From positions 1-64,000 of the forward strand of contig JAFUNB010000006.1 in the NCBI GenBank assembly GCA_017482345.1: 64,000 nt of DNA, given 5' to 3'. Positions 34,267 through 44,103 of the stretch are shown here, piece after piece. Origin of the DNA: Oscillibacter sp. (GTDB lineage: Bacteria; Bacillota; Clostridia; Oscillospirales; Oscillospiraceae). Within the stretch, counting starts at the first letter, position 1; each line of letters begins with the position of its first letter. A model generated the notes under the pieces. The model made no database searches. It worked only from the letters and a program-made list of their open reading frames with translations, and had not been told where the DNA came from. The position numbers were made by a program, and so were the translations under genes.

Positions 34267-35229
34267 TCAAGCCTCCTGCACCAGAGGATGGTGGCAGGCC
34301 ACAAAGTGACCCGGGGAGATCTCCACCAGCTTCGGATCGGAGCACTTGCAGTCCTCGCAGGCGTAGTTGCAGCGCTTGGCGAACCGGCAGGCGTCCGGCA
34401 GGTTAATGGGAGAGGTAATCTCTCCCTTGAGGATGATGCGCTCCGTCTTGTTGTCCAGATCCGTGGAGGGAATGGCGGAGAGCAGCGCCTGGGTATAGGG
34501 GTGGACGGGGTTGGCGAACAGCTCGTCCGCCGGCGCCTTTTCCACCAGCTGGCCCAGATACATGACGGCGATGTCATCCGCGAAATAGTAGACGACAGAC
34601 AGGTCATGGGTGATGAAGATGTACGTCAGGCCGAACTTCTCCTGCAGCTCTTTCAGGATGTTCAGAATCTGGGCCTGAATGGACACATCCAGGGCGGAGA
34701 CCGGCTCATCGCAGACGATGAACTTGGGATTCACCGCCAGAGCGCGGGCGATGCCGATGCGCTGGCGGCGGCCGCCGTCCAGCTCATGGGGATAGGCGTT
34801 ATACAGGCGCTCGGCCAGACCCACCGTCTCCATCAGCTCCAGAACCCGCTTGTCGATGGCCTCTTTATCCGTCAGGATGTTGTTCAGCACAATGGGCTCC
34901 CGGATCAGCTGGTTCACCGTCATACGGGGATCCAGAGAGGAGAAGGGATCCTGAAAGATGATCTGCATCTCCTGACGCATCTTCCGCATCTCGCTCTTGC
35001 TGAGCTTGGTGATGTCCTTGCCCTCCAGCAGTACGGTGCCGGAGGTGGGCTCGATGAGCCGCAGGATGGAGCGGCCGGTGGTGGACTTGCCGCAGCCGGA
35101 CTCGCCCACGATGCCCAGCGTGCGTCCCCGCTCGATGGTGAAGCTGACGCCGTCGACGGCGTGCAGCATACCCTTTCTTGTTTTGAAGTATTTCTTCAGG
35201 TCTTTTACTTCCAGCAAAACGTCAGCCAT
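34267..35229 (-). CDS. Peptide/solute ABC transporter ATPase, OppF/DppF-type
   Basis: The 320-residue ATPase has Walker [10 protein letters not shown], Walker [13 protein letters not shown] and the C-terminal oligopeptide domain with cysteines ([16 protein letters not shown]). The signature reads LDGGRRQR instead of the usual LSGGQRQR; the change from Ser to Asp is unusual at a residue that contacts ATP. It is the last gene of the five-gene transporter operon, 2 bases after oppD. Confidence 0.88.
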   Translation of the reverse strand: MADVLLEVKDLKKYFKTRKGMLHAVDGVSFTIERGRTLGIVGESGCGKSTTGRSILRLIEPTSGTVLLEGKDITKLSKSEMRKMRQEMQIIFQDPFSSLDPRMTVNQLIREPIVLNNILTDKEAIDKRVLELMETVGLAERLYNAYPHELDGGRRQRIGIARALAVNPKFIVCDEPVSALDVSIQAQILNILKELQEKFGLTYIFITHDLSVVYYFADDIAVMYLGQLVEKAPADELFANPVHPYTQALLSAIPSTDLDNKTERIILKGEITSPINLPDACRFAKRCNYACEDCKCSDPKLVEISPGHFVACHHPLVQEA

Positions 35230-35231
35230 TG

Positions 35232-36290
35232 TCAGCGCCCCCTTTTGATATGGAAGTCCGGGTCGTCATACGCATCGCAGACGACCATATGGGTATCGGA
35301 TACCCAACGGTTTTCGGGATGTTTGGTAAAGCAGGATTCCTTGGCATAGGGGCAGCGCTCCGCAAAGGCACAACCCTCGGGAATAACCGTGGGATCCGGC
35401 ACCAGACCGGGAATAGGCGTCAGCTTGGAGGAACGGTCATTCATCTTGGGCAGGGAGTTGAACAGGCCCTCGGTGTAGGGATGCTTCGTCCGGCGGAACA
35501 CATCCTCCAGTGTACCCTTCTCCACGATGCGACCGGCGTACATGACAGCCACCTCGTCGCAGGTCTCCGCCACGATACCCAGATCGTGAGTGATCATGAC
35601 CATGGAGGTCTGATACTTCTCCTTCAGGCCGTTCATCAGCTCCAGCACCTGCGCCTGAATGGTGACGTCCAGTGCAGTGGTGGGCTCATCGGCAATGAGG
35701 ATATTGGGATGGCAGGCCAGGGCGATGGCAATGACCACGCGCTGTTTCATGCCGCCGGAGAACTGGTGGGGATACTCGCTGCCGCGCTCGGCAGGGATGC
35801 CGACGGTCTCCAGCATGTCACCAGCCAGCTTCGCGGCGGTCTTTTTGTCCACATTCTCGTGGAGCAGAATACTCTCGGCGATCTGGTCGCCGACGGTCAT
35901 GACGGGGTTCAGGCTGGTCATGGGGTCCTGGAAGATCATGGAGATCTCCTTGCCGCGCATGGTCTGCAGCTCGGCGGCGGACATCTTCGTGACCTCGCGG
36001 CCGTTGACCTCGATGCGGTCGGCAGACACCACGCCGGGAGGATCCGGCACCAGATTCAGCAGGGACAGCACCGTAGTGGTCTTGCCGGCGCCGGTCTCGC
36101 CCACCAGACCCAGGGTCTGCTTTTTCTTCAGCTTCAGGTCGATGCCATTGACGGCGTAGACCGTGGCGTCGTCCGTCTCAAAGCGGACATTCAGGTTCTC
36201 TACGTTCAGAACGTATTCGCCGTCGAAGGTGGCGGGATCGTGAGTGGCCGCGGCCGTCTGCTTCTTGGAAAATTTCTTAAACATACTCAT
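35232..36290 (-). CDS. Peptide/solute ABC transporter ATPase, OppD/DppD-type
   Basis: The 352-residue ATPase has Walker [10 protein letters not shown], signature FSGGMKQR, Walker [13 protein letters not shown] and the oligopeptide C-terminal domain ([12 protein letters not shown]). An AGGAGG site precedes the ATG at 36290. It pairs with the following OppF-type ATPase to power uptake. Confidence 0.9.
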   Translation of the reverse strand: MSMFKKFSKKQTAAATHDPATFDGEYVLNVENLNVRFETDDATVYAVNGIDLKLKKKQTLGLVGETGAGKTTTVLSLLNLVPDPPGVVSADRIEVNGREVTKMSAAELQTMRGKEISMIFQDPMTSLNPVMTVGDQIAESILLHENVDKKTAAKLAGDMLETVGIPAERGSEYPHQFSGGMKQRVVIAIALACHPNILIADEPTTALDVTIQAQVLELMNGLKEKYQTSMVMITHDLGIVAETCDEVAVMYAGRIVEKGTLEDVFRRTKHPYTEGLFNSLPKMNDRSSKLTPIPGLVPDPTVIPEGCAFAERCPYAKESCFTKHPENRWVSDTHMVVCDAYDDPDFHIKRGR

Positions 36291-36300
36291 GCGCGCCTCC

Positions 36301-37182
36301 TTATCTCTTCAGCTTGGGATCCAGCGCGTCACGCAGACCGTCGCCCACCAGATTGATGGCCAGAACGGTGATCATGATGGCAAGACCGGGGAAGATCTCC
36401 AGGAACGGGTACTCACGCATGAAGCCACGGCCGTCAGACAGCATAGCGCCCCACTCAGGCAGAGGGGCGGGAACACCCAGGCCCAGGAAGCTGTAACCGG
36501 CGGCGTCGATGATGCAGCCGGCGATACGGGAGGTAGCCTGCACCAGAATGGGAGAGAGGGCGTTGGGCAGAACGTGCTTGAACAGGGTCTTGGGACCGGT
36601 GGAGCCGATGGCCCGGGCGGCCTCCACATATTCGTTGCCGCGGACCGTCAGCACCGCCGCGCGGGCGTTTCGCGCGAAGTGCGGCACCGTACTCAAACCC
36701 AGCGCCAACATCAGGTTCGGGATCGTGGCGCCCAGGCAGTACACGATGAGGATGACCAGCAGCAGGCCGGGGATCATCAGCAGCAGTTCCACGGTACGCA
36801 TGATGACGCTCTCCACGGTGCCGCCCACAAAGCCGGCAATGGCGCCAATGATGGAGCCGAACACGACGGAGATCAGCACGGATACCACGCCGATCAACAG
36901 GGAGTATTTGGCGCCATAGCACACACGGGCCAGCACATCGCGGCCCATTTGGTCCGTTCCGAAGGGATGCTCCAGACTGGGCGGCAGCAGCCGCTGGGCG
37001 GAGTTCATGCCCACGATATCCGTATCGTAATCAAACACGAAGTTGGCCGCGATGGCGACGATCACGATGAGAATGAAGATCACCAGACCGATGACAGCGC
37101 CCTTGTTCTTTTTGAACTGGTGCCAAATCTGGGCGGAATAGCTCTTGTGCGCAGCACTTTTCTTTTCAGTTGTCTTACTCAT
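36301..37182 (-). CDS. Peptide/solute ABC transporter permease, OppC/DppC-type
   Basis: The start at 37182 (MSKTTEKK) gives 293 residues: a cytoplasmic N-terminus, one membrane segment (about 30-52), an outside loop with HPFGTDQMGRDVLAR typical of DppC, and five further segments. The coupling EAA loop reads YVEAARAIGSTGPKTLFKHVLPN. It lies 10 bases downstream of dppB. Confidence 0.9.
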   Translation of the reverse strand: MSKTTEKKSAAHKSYSAQIWHQFKKNKGAVIGLVIFILIVIVAIAANFVFDYDTDIVGMNSAQRLLPPSLEHPFGTDQMGRDVLARVCYGAKYSLLIGVVSVLISVVFGSIIGAIAGFVGGTVESVIMRTVELLLMIPGLLLVILIVYCLGATIPNLMLALGLSTVPHFARNARAAVLTVRGNEYVEAARAIGSTGPKTLFKHVLPNALSPILVQATSRIAGCIIDAAGYSFLGLGVPAPLPEWGAMLSDGRGFMREYPFLEIFPGLAIMITVLAINLVGDGLRDALDPKLKR

Positions 37183-37192
37183 ACTGCACACC

Positions 37193-38128
37193 TCACTTTC
37201 CGGTATACTGCGCCTTGATGCGCGGGTCGATGTATGCGTACAGGACATCCACCGCCAACAGCGTCACCGCCGTCAGCACGGTGGTCAGAATGGCGTAGCT
37301 GGTGGCCGCGGTGATATCGTGGCCGCGGATGGCCGTCAGCGTCAGGTTGCCGACGCCGGGCCAGGAGAACACGCTCTCCACCACCACGGCGCCGCTGAAC
37401 ATGACGGTGAACTGGCTGCCGATGATGGTGATGATGGGGATGAGGGCGTTGCGCAGGGCGTGCTTGAGGATGACCGTCTTTTCATTGACACCCTTGGCGC
37501 GGGCCGTGCGCAGGTAGTCCGCGCGGATCTGATCCAGCATGGAAGAGCGGGTGGTACGGGTAGACAGGGACGCATTGGCCACCGCCAGCGTAATGGCCGG
37601 CATGATATAACTCTTGATGCCGTCCTCCGCGCCAGAGGTAGGCAGCCACTCCAGCTGCAACGAGAACAACAGCATCAACATGAGTCCCAGCCAGAAACCC
37701 GGGATGGACAGGCCCATCATGGCCGTTGTCGACGCGATGGTGTCGATCCACGAGTTATGCTTCACCGCCGCAATAACGCCCAGCGGTATGGCGATAATGA
37801 TCGTCAGCAGGATTGCAAGCCCCGCCAGCTTCAGCGTATAGGGCAGGCGGCTCATGTACTCGGTAAGTACATCCTTTCCGCCGTACATACTTTTGCCGAA
37901 ATCGCCCTGAAACACGCCCTTCATATACCGCCCGTAACGCACGATCAGGGGATCGTTGAAGCCCAGCTCCTCACGCTTCTGCTCCAGCTGTTCTTCCGTC
38001 ATGTTTTCGCCCACCAGAGACCGGACGGGGTCGCCCGGAGCGAAATCCATCAGCGCGTACACGATGAAGGAGACGAGAAAAACCAGTGGGATCAGCACCG
38101 CGATTCGTTTACAGATGTATTTCCACAT
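37193..38128 (-). CDS. Peptide/solute ABC transporter permease, OppB/DppB-type
   Basis: The 311-residue permease starts with a membrane segment (about 8-28), has a short outside loop with FAPGDPVRSL, and then five segments with the EAA loop YLRTARAKGVNEKTVILKHALRN. It forms the channel with the DppC-type protein. Confidence 0.9.
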   Translation of the reverse strand: MWKYICKRIAVLIPLVFLVSFIVYALMDFAPGDPVRSLVGENMTEEQLEQKREELGFNDPLIVRYGRYMKGVFQGDFGKSMYGGKDVLTEYMSRLPYTLKLAGLAILLTIIIAIPLGVIAAVKHNSWIDTIASTTAMMGLSIPGFWLGLMLMLLFSLQLEWLPTSGAEDGIKSYIMPAITLAVANASLSTRTTRSSMLDQIRADYLRTARAKGVNEKTVILKHALRNALIPIITIIGSQFTVMFSGAVVVESVFSWPGVGNLTLTAIRGHDITAATSYAILTTVLTAVTLLAVDVLYAYIDPRIKAQYTGK

Positions 38129-38276
38129 ATTTTTTCTCCATTTGAAACCAAAGTTTATGGATCTGAGCGCGTGAAAGCGCAGCTGTTTTGATGGGCACTG
38201 CGCTTTAACACGCCCAGATACTGTGTTTGTTTCACCGAGGGATAAAACAGAGAAATCCCCCAGACTGTTTGTTCGG

Positions 38277-38312
38277 GCGCCATGCGCTCCGCGTTTGCGG
38301 AGCGCATGGCGC
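38277..38312 (-). terminator. 16-bp stem-loop between binding-protein gene and permease genes
   Basis: GCGCCATGCGCTCCGC (38277-38292) pairs with GCGGAGCGCATGGCGC (38297-38312) around GTTT, in the 222-base gap after the binding protein. No T-run follows, so it more likely stabilises the upstream message or attenuates than fully terminates. Confidence 0.6.
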
Positions 38313-38350
38313 TTTCGTCAGACAATACAGTTACAGGGAGAGCGCTTCTG

Positions 38351-39934
38351 TTATTCAGTAGCGTACAGGTAGCAGACTTCCTGCAGGTTATCGGAGGGAG
38401 CCAGCTTGATGCCGCCCACGTTGGTGCGGGCGCCGGCAAATGCAGTATTCACAGCCACAGGGATCAGAGGCACATTCTCGGCGACCCAGACCTGCAGGTT
38501 GGAGAACTCGGCGACCATCTCGTCATAAGTAGCACAGGCGCGAACCTTGTCGATGGCCTCCATGAACTCGTCAGAGTGGAAGTCGAACATATTGGAGGTG
38601 CCGCCGTCGGAGAAGAAGCGGTTGAAGTTATACAGCAGAGCGCCGGAATAGGAGCAATAGTCACCCACAAAGATGTCATAGTCGCCGGTCTTCTTCAGCT
38701 CGGTCCAGTTGGTGCCGTCCACCAGATCGATGGTGGCGTTGAAGCCGGCAGCGTTCAGGTTGGCCTGAACGACCTCGCCCATATCCTTGGAGCCTGCGCT
38801 GGCGGTAGCCATGATCTTGACTTCCTGACCGACCTTGCCGCACTTCTCCAGCAGAGCCTTGGCGCCGTCCACATCATAGGCGGGAGCCTTCACGCTGGCG
38901 TCGTGGCCCTTGCCGGAAGCGATGCAGAAGTTATCGCTGCGGGAAGCAGTGATGCCTCCCTCGAAGACAACATTGATGATGTCATCTCTGTTGATGGCCT
39001 TGGCCAAAGCCAGGCGCATATCAACGTCCTGCCAGACAGCCTTGCGGTGGTTGATACCAATGTAGTAGGACATAACACCGGGACGGGTGACCAGGTTGAC
39101 CTTGCTGTCGCTATCCAGAGTCCGGTAGCTGGCAGCGGGCAGACGGAAGCAGTAGGAGATCTCGCCGGCCTGCAGTGCGGCAACAGCAGAGTTGTTATCA
39201 GAGAAGGCCTTGCAGACGATGGTCTTGGTGGGGAACTGCTCGGTGCCCTCATAGTAATCGTCGAAGCGCTCCAGAGCATAGCTGACGCCGGAAACCAGCT
39301 CGCCGACCTTATAGGGACCGCAGCCGATCAGGCCAGCCTCAGCGGGATCCATGGAGTCGAAAGCGTCCTTGGAGTAGATCTTGATCTCCAGATAGGAGAT
39401 GAAGTCGGGAATGGCGTAGTTCAGGACGAACTGAACGGTCTGGTCGTCAACAGCGATGACTTCCTTGACCATGTCGTCAGCGCTGGCGATGGGCTTCACC
39501 ACATTGGCGGCGTCCTTGGCATATTCCCAGGTGAACTTGACGTCCTCGGCGTCCAGCGTGGACCCGTCATGGAACTTGACGCCCTCCAGCAGCTTCAGCT
39601 CCCAAATGGTAGCGTCGCCGTTGACGTCGTTCCAGCTCTCAGCCAGAACACCCACCAGCTCGCCGGTGTCATAGTCGGACTTGACCAGAGTGCGGAAAGT
39701 AGCGTTGGTGTACCAGGCGCACTGAGAGGAAGTGCTGCCGTAGGGATCGGCGCTGTCCAGATCGTTGTCATAGCCGATCACCAGGGTCTCGGCGATCTTG
39801 GCCTCGCCGGACTGAACGGCCTCTTCAGGGGTCTTGGTGTCTTCGGGAGCGGGGGCTTCCTCTTCCTTGCCGCCGCAGGCAGCAAGAGACAGGATCATGC
39901 ATGCGCAGAGAAGAATCGCTAACAGTTTTTTCAT
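38351..39934 (-). CDS. Extracellular solute-binding lipoprotein, family 5 (DppA/OppA-type)
   Basis: The 527-residue protein has a lipoprotein signal with lipobox LSLAAC (C about residue 20), a Glu/Pro-rich linker and the SBP_bac_5 fold (GEKFHDGSTLDAEDVKFTWEY-like block about 150-170). The family captures peptides, but also nickel chelates, sugars, opines and other solutes. AAGGAGG precedes the ATG. It starts 69 bases after the HBD gene with no terminator between, so transporter and fatty-acid-type enzymes appear to share a transcript. Confidence 0.9.
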   Translation of the reverse strand: MKKLLAILLCACMILSLAACGGKEEEAPAPEDTKTPEEAVQSGEAKIAETLVIGYDNDLDSADPYGSTSSQCAWYTNATFRTLVKSDYDTGELVGVLAESWNDVNGDATIWELKLLEGVKFHDGSTLDAEDVKFTWEYAKDAANVVKPIASADDMVKEVIAVDDQTVQFVLNYAIPDFISYLEIKIYSKDAFDSMDPAEAGLIGCGPYKVGELVSGVSYALERFDDYYEGTEQFPTKTIVCKAFSDNNSAVAALQAGEISYCFRLPAASYRTLDSDSKVNLVTRPGVMSYYIGINHRKAVWQDVDMRLALAKAINRDDIINVVFEGGITASRSDNFCIASGKGHDASVKAPAYDVDGAKALLEKCGKVGQEVKIMATASAGSKDMGEVVQANLNAAGFNATIDLVDGTNWTELKKTGDYDIFVGDYCSYSGALLYNFNRFFSDGGTSNMFDFHSDEFMEAIDKVRACATYDEMVAEFSNLQVWVAENVPLIPVAVNTAFAGARTNVGGIKLAPSDNLQEVCYLYATE

Positions 39935-40003
39935 GTGTTTGCCTCCTTGTTCATCGTTCTTTCCTTTTTTATATCCAGCCCTTGCGGAACACAGATATCT
40001 CCT

Positions 40004-40882
40004 TTATTTGCTCTGGTCGCTGTAATCGTAGAAGCCCTTGCCGGTCTTGCGGCCCCACTCGCCGTCATAGTACTTCTTCACCATGATGGGCCAGGGCAGG
40101 TCCTTCTTGTCGCCGGAGTGCTTGAAGCGGTCCATGGGGATGATGTAGCACATATCGATGCCGGTGAGATCCACCAGCTCGAAGGGGCCCATGGGATGGC
40201 CCAGGGCGTTTTTGGCCACGGCGTCGATGTCCTCGGCGGTGGCGTAGCCGCCCTCCAGGATGGCGCAGGCCTCCTCCAGCAGCAGGCTGGAGAAGCGGCT
40301 GCCGATCATGCCGTGCAGCTCACGCTCGATGCGGGCGGGCACCTTGCCCAGCCGCTCGGCGAACTGGACGATGGTGTCAAAGGTCTCCTGCGCGGTGTGC
40401 TCGCCCCGCATGATCTCCACGCACTTCATGACCAGAGCGGGGTTGAAGAAGTGCATGTTGCAGGTGCGGGAGGGGTCCTTCAGGGAGTCCTTCAGCACGG
40501 AGCTGGGAATGGCGGACGCGTTGGTCACCAGCAGTGCCTCCGGCTTGCAGGCCTCGTCCAGCTGCTTGAAAATGCTCTTTTTCAGGTCGATCTGCTCGAA
40601 CACGGCCTCGATGACGATGTCGGCGTCCTTGACTGCCTCCACAAAGTCCTCCACGAAGTGGATGTTGGCGAAGGCCTGGTCACATTCCTCCTGGGTGATG
40701 CGGCCCTTGGCCACACGGCCGGGCAGATAGCTGTCCACAAAGGCCTTGGCTTTGGCCAACTGCTCCGGCTTAGCATCGGTCACGGAGGTGTCATAGCCGT
40801 GCATGGCGCACAGAGTAGCCACCTGATGGCCCATGTTGCCGGCGCCGACTACAGCAACCTTCTTCACATCATTGATGTTCAT
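40004..40882 (-). CDS. 3-hydroxybutyryl-CoA dehydrogenase family protein
   Basis: The 292-residue enzyme has an N-terminal Rossmann domain with GAGNMG (13-18), EAVFE, catalytic-region NASAIPSS and HFFNPALVMKCVEI, and a C-terminal dimerisation domain (HPMGPFELVDLTGID). Family enzymes interconvert 3-hydroxyacyl-CoA and 3-oxoacyl-CoA with NAD(P)H. It follows the thiolase gene by 37 bases. No crotonase or acyl-CoA dehydrogenase is in the window, so a complete butyrate pathway is not encoded here. Confidence 0.88.
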   Translation of the reverse strand: MNINDVKKVAVVGAGNMGHQVATLCAMHGYDTSVTDAKPEQLAKAKAFVDSYLPGRVAKGRITQEECDQAFANIHFVEDFVEAVKDADIVIEAVFEQIDLKKSIFKQLDEACKPEALLVTNASAIPSSVLKDSLKDPSRTCNMHFFNPALVMKCVEIMRGEHTAQETFDTIVQFAERLGKVPARIERELHGMIGSRFSSLLLEEACAILEGGYATAEDIDAVAKNALGHPMGPFELVDLTGIDMCYIIPMDRFKHSGDKKDLPWPIMVKKYYDGEWGRKTGKGFYDYSDQSK

Positions 40883-40919
40883 ATCTTATATTCCACCTTT
40901 CTCAACGCAGCCGGTCTTT

Positions 40920-42122
40920 TCAGCGGCGCAGATTTTCGATGACAGTGGTGGTGCCGTGGCCACCGCCGCAGCAGGAGGAGAACAGGCCGTACTTACCGCC
41001 GGTCAGCTCCAGCTGCTTCATAGCGAACATGCCCACACGAGCGCCGGAGGCGCCGTTGGGATGGCCGATGGCGATGGCGCCGCCGTTGGGGTTCCACTTG
41101 GCCATATCGATTTTTCTGCCGGACAGGCTCTCCATCTCCTTAATGACGGACAGATTCTGTGCGGCGAAGGCCTCGTTGCACTCGAATACGTCCAGATCGT
41201 CGATGGTCAATCCGGCCTGCTTCAGAGCCTTCAGGTTGGAGTAGGCGGGGCCAATGCCCATGATACTGGGTGCAACGCCAACGTCAGAGCCGGTGACCCA
41301 GCGGGCGATGGGCTCATAGCCCAGTTCCTTGGCCTTCTCGGCAGTCATCATCAGTACGAAGGCCGCGCCGTCGTTCATACCGGAGGCGTTTCCGGCGGTG
41401 GTGACGCCATCGGGGCCGAGAACGGCTCTCAGCTTGCCCAGACCCTCCAGCGTGGTGCCGGGACGAGGGAATTCGTCCTTGTCCACCACGATCTCCGGGG
41501 TCTTGCGGGTGGCGGCGAACTTGATGGGGATGATCTCGTCGCCGGTGATGCCCTTCTTATAGGCCTCGGCCAGACGCAGCTGACTGTTCAGAGCGTACTC
41601 ATCGCACTGCTCGCGGGTAATGCCCCACTTACGGGCCATGCCGTCGCTGACCTGCAGCATGGAGATATTCTCCTCGTCCAGCGGAGCCAGACGCTCGGGG
41701 ATGGCGGTGGGCGGGATCAGCTTGAAGGGCTCCTGGCACATGGAGAACAGAGCCACGCGGCGGCTCCAGGACTCCATGCCGCCCACGATCATCACATCAC
41801 TCAAACCAGCCAAAATTTTGCAGGCGGCGGCGTTGATGGCAGTGATGGCGGAGCCGCACTGCATCTCGATAAACGTTGCGGGGATCTCATAGGGCAGGCC
41901 AGCCAGCAGGGCCGCGTAGCGGGCGGGGCCCACGGCGACGGAGTCCTTCAGGGCACAGCCGGCGAACACACTGTCTACGCCGCCCCGCTCCATGATCTGG
42001 GTGCGCTCCAGCAGGCCCTTGATGACCTCGCCGGCGATCTCGGTGCCAGCCATACTTCTTAAGGCGCCGCCCTGCTTGCCGAACGCGGAACGGCAGCCAT
42101 CTACAAATACTACTTCTCTCAT
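40920..42122 (-). CDS. Thiolase-family acyltransferase with divergent active-site motifs
   Basis: The 400-residue thiolase has nucleophile C89, NEAFAAQ, GHPNGASGAR and the second cysteine in SCCGGGHG. Around C89 it reads IEMQCGSA, where acetoacetyl-CoA thiolases usually have VNxxCGSG, and it has GHPN for GHPI. It therefore may accept a 3-oxoacyl-CoA other than acetoacetyl-CoA. It is the first gene of a run with HBD and the Dpp-type transporter, preceded by a 441-base regulatory gap shared with a CoA-transferase. Confidence 0.82.
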   Translation of the reverse strand: MREVVFVDGCRSAFGKQGGALRSMAGTEIAGEVIKGLLERTQIMERGGVDSVFAGCALKDSVAVGPARYAALLAGLPYEIPATFIEMQCGSAITAINAAACKILAGLSDVMIVGGMESWSRRVALFSMCQEPFKLIPPTAIPERLAPLDEENISMLQVSDGMARKWGITREQCDEYALNSQLRLAEAYKKGITGDEIIPIKFAATRKTPEIVVDKDEFPRPGTTLEGLGKLRAVLGPDGVTTAGNASGMNDGAAFVLMMTAEKAKELGYEPIARWVTGSDVGVAPSIMGIGPAYSNLKALKQAGLTIDDLDVFECNEAFAAQNLSVIKEMESLSGRKIDMAKWNPNGGAIAIGHPNGASGARVGMFAMKQLELTGGKYGLFSSCCGGGHGTTTVIENLRR

Positions 42123-42210
42123 GGAATCTCTTGTCCTTTTCTTTTCATTTTGTTTTCCGAACCCGGAATTTTAAAAACAAATTTTCAGACAAAAATTTTT
42201 GCTTGTATTG

Positions 42211-42239
42211 ACAGTAGCACAAACATTTTTTGATTTCAA
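42211..42239 (-). promoter_or_regulatory. Possible promoter of the thiolase-HBD-transporter run
   Basis: On the minus strand, TTGAAA (42239-42234) and TACTGT (42216-42211) are 17 bases apart, about 90 bases before the thiolase ATG. The -10 match is weak. Confidence 0.35.
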
Positions 42240-42394
42240 TATATTTTTTGCCTAATATTCTCTTTTTCATTTTGTCAAAACCGATAAAACCACATTTTTG
42301 TTTCCTAAAACACTGTTTTTGCAGACTAGAGGTTTCGCGAAACGCAGTTTTTCTTAAATTTGACCTATATTCTGATTTTGCGCCGTTTTTATTG

Positions 42395-42424
42395 TTGTAA
42401 AATCGTTAATTAATGTGCTATAAT
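42395..42424 (+). promoter_or_regulatory. Promoter of the CoA-transferase gene
   Basis: TTGTAA (42395-42400), an 18-base spacer and TATAAT (42419-42424), with a leader of about 130 bases. Confidence 0.55.
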
Positions 42425-42563
42425 TCTTTTCACAATCAAATATTCCGTTTTTTCTTCTGCAATTCACGAAATAAGAATTTCAGATAACCCCCTTTTATAC
42501 GCCTCATCCCACGGAAAATCCCATATTTTTATTGTCCAATATTCTGATTCAGGAGGTAACCTC

Positions 42564-44096
42564 ATGTTTCAACTGATGACCGCACGGCAGGCCGCCGACC
42601 TTATTCACGACGGCGACTGCATCGCATTCAACGGCCAGGTACGTTTTGCGCTGGCAGAAAAGTTCATCTCCGCTCTGGAGGAGCGTTTTCTGGAGACCGG
42701 CACCCCTCGCGATCTGCGTTACCTCTCCTCCACCTGCTTTGTTCCCATGAATAAACTGGCTCCGCTGAAGGGCCTGATCCGGGAGATGATTGCCGGCCAC
42801 TGGGTCTCCTTCTTTGATTTCGCTCCGCATATATTAAATAATGAAATTGAGGCCTATAACGTCCCCCAGGGCATCATCTCTCTGAACTACAGCGCCGCCG
42901 CGGCCCACATCCCCGGTTTCCTGACCCGCGCCGGTCTGCACACCTATACTGACCCTCGCTTCGGCGGCGGCGCCCTCAACGAGATCTCCCAGAAGAAATT
43001 CGCCACCGCCACCGAGGTGGATGGCAAGGAGTATCTGTTCTACCACACCATTTACCCCGATGTGTGCATCCTCCGCGGCACCACCTGCGACCCCAACGGC
43101 AACATCACGGCGGAAAAGGAAATGGGCACGGTGGACATGCTGTCCATGGCTCAGGCCGCCCATAACAACGGCGGAAAGGTCATCGTGCAGGTGGAGCGGC
43201 TCAGCGAGACCCACGCCAACCCCCACGAAGTTCTGATCCCCGGCTGTCTGGTGGACGCCGTTTATCTGGATCCGGATCAGGTCATGCTGGATGATTACCA
43301 GTACGAACCGCTGTTCTCCGGCGAGACCCGTCTGCCGGAGGAGGAGCTGCCCGCCTACATCGACAAGCTCATGGTCCGTACCATGCAGTGGCGCAAGCCG
43401 GTGGACCGCTTTATCGCCCGCCGTGCCGCACTGGAGGTGCAGGATGGCGACATCATCAATCTGGGCACCGGCCTTCCCCTGATGCTGGCGCTGGAAGCAC
43501 ATTACATGGGAAAGATGAATCCGTCTGTGACATTTACCATTGAATCCGGTGTTTTGGGCGGCGTCCCCGTAGGCTTCACCTTCGGCGCCAGCGTCAACGT
43601 GGGTGCGCTGATCCCCCAGTCGGACCAGTTCCGGTTCTACGAGGGCCACGGTCTGACCCTGACCGCCGTGGGCGTGCTGGAGATCGACAAGCACGGCAAC
43701 GTCAACGTCATCCGCAAGGGCAACAAGATCGTGGGCGTGGGCGGCTTCAGCCATGTGACCGCCTCCCCCAAGCGGCTGCTGATCCTGACCCGCTTCATGG
43801 TGGGCTCCGGCATGGAAAAACAGGACGGAAAGCTTGTTGTCAAGGACGGCAAGGCACCCAAGTTCTGTGACGAGATTGAATACGTGAACTTCTCCGCCGA
43901 CATCGCCCGGGAGGACGGCCAGGAAGTGCTGTATATCACGGAGCGCTGCGTGTTCCGTCTGGCAGAATCCGGTCTGGAGCTGATTGAGATCGCACCCGGT
44001 CTGGATCTGGAAAAAGACATCCTGGCCCACCTCTCCTTCCGTCCGGCTATTTCTCCGGATCTGAAGGAAATGCCCGCCGAATGTTTTGATATCTAA
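42564..44096 (+). CDS. Fused-subunit acyl-CoA:carboxylate CoA-transferase (YdiF/propionate CoA-transferase type)
   Basis: The 510-residue protein joins the alpha- and beta-type CoA-transferase halves in one chain. The catalytic Glu is E327 in TIESGVLGG, with the GTGLP oxyanion-type block before it (about 300). Such enzymes move CoA between acetate, propionate, butyrate, acetoacetate or hydroxyacids. An AGGAGG site precedes the ATG. It is divergent from the thiolase and followed by a terminator. It likely activates or releases the acid end of the pathway that the thiolase and HBD serve. Confidence 0.87.
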   Translation: MFQLMTARQAADLIHDGDCIAFNGQVRFALAEKFISALEERFLETGTPRDLRYLSSTCFVPMNKLAPLKGLIREMIAGHWVSFFDFAPHILNNEIEAYNVPQGIISLNYSAAAAHIPGFLTRAGLHTYTDPRFGGGALNEISQKKFATATEVDGKEYLFYHTIYPDVCILRGTTCDPNGNITAEKEMGTVDMLSMAQAAHNNGGKVIVQVERLSETHANPHEVLIPGCLVDAVYLDPDQVMLDDYQYEPLFSGETRLPEEELPAYIDKLMVRTMQWRKPVDRFIARRAALEVQDGDIINLGTGLPLMLALEAHYMGKMNPSVTFTIESGVLGGVPVGFTFGASVNVGALIPQSDQFRFYEGHGLTLTAVGVLEIDKHGNVNVIRKGNKIVGVGGFSHVTASPKRLLILTRFMVGSGMEKQDGKLVVKDGKAPKFCDEIEYVNFSADIAREDGQEVLYITERCVFRLAESGLELIEIAPGLDLEKDILAHLSFRPAISPDLKEMPAECFDI

Positions 44097-44103
44097 ACAA
44101 AAA

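Larger units (their letters stand above)
42123..42563. other. AT-rich divergent regulatory region between thiolase and CoA-transferase
   Basis: This 441-base stretch is strongly AT-rich against the surroundings, with A- and T-tracts and no gene. One good plus-strand promoter and one weaker minus-strand promoter can be read. Confidence 0.6.

Noticed and set aside
34267..39934. Specific assignment as a nickel or dipeptide transporter
   Set aside because: Family 5 binding proteins cover many ligands, and neither urease/hydrogenase genes nor peptidases are nearby, so only the general type is reported.
40004..44096. A complete butyrate-synthesis operon
   Set aside because: Thiolase, HBD and a CoA-transferase are present, but crotonase, butyryl-CoA dehydrogenase and electron-transfer flavoprotein genes are absent from the window.
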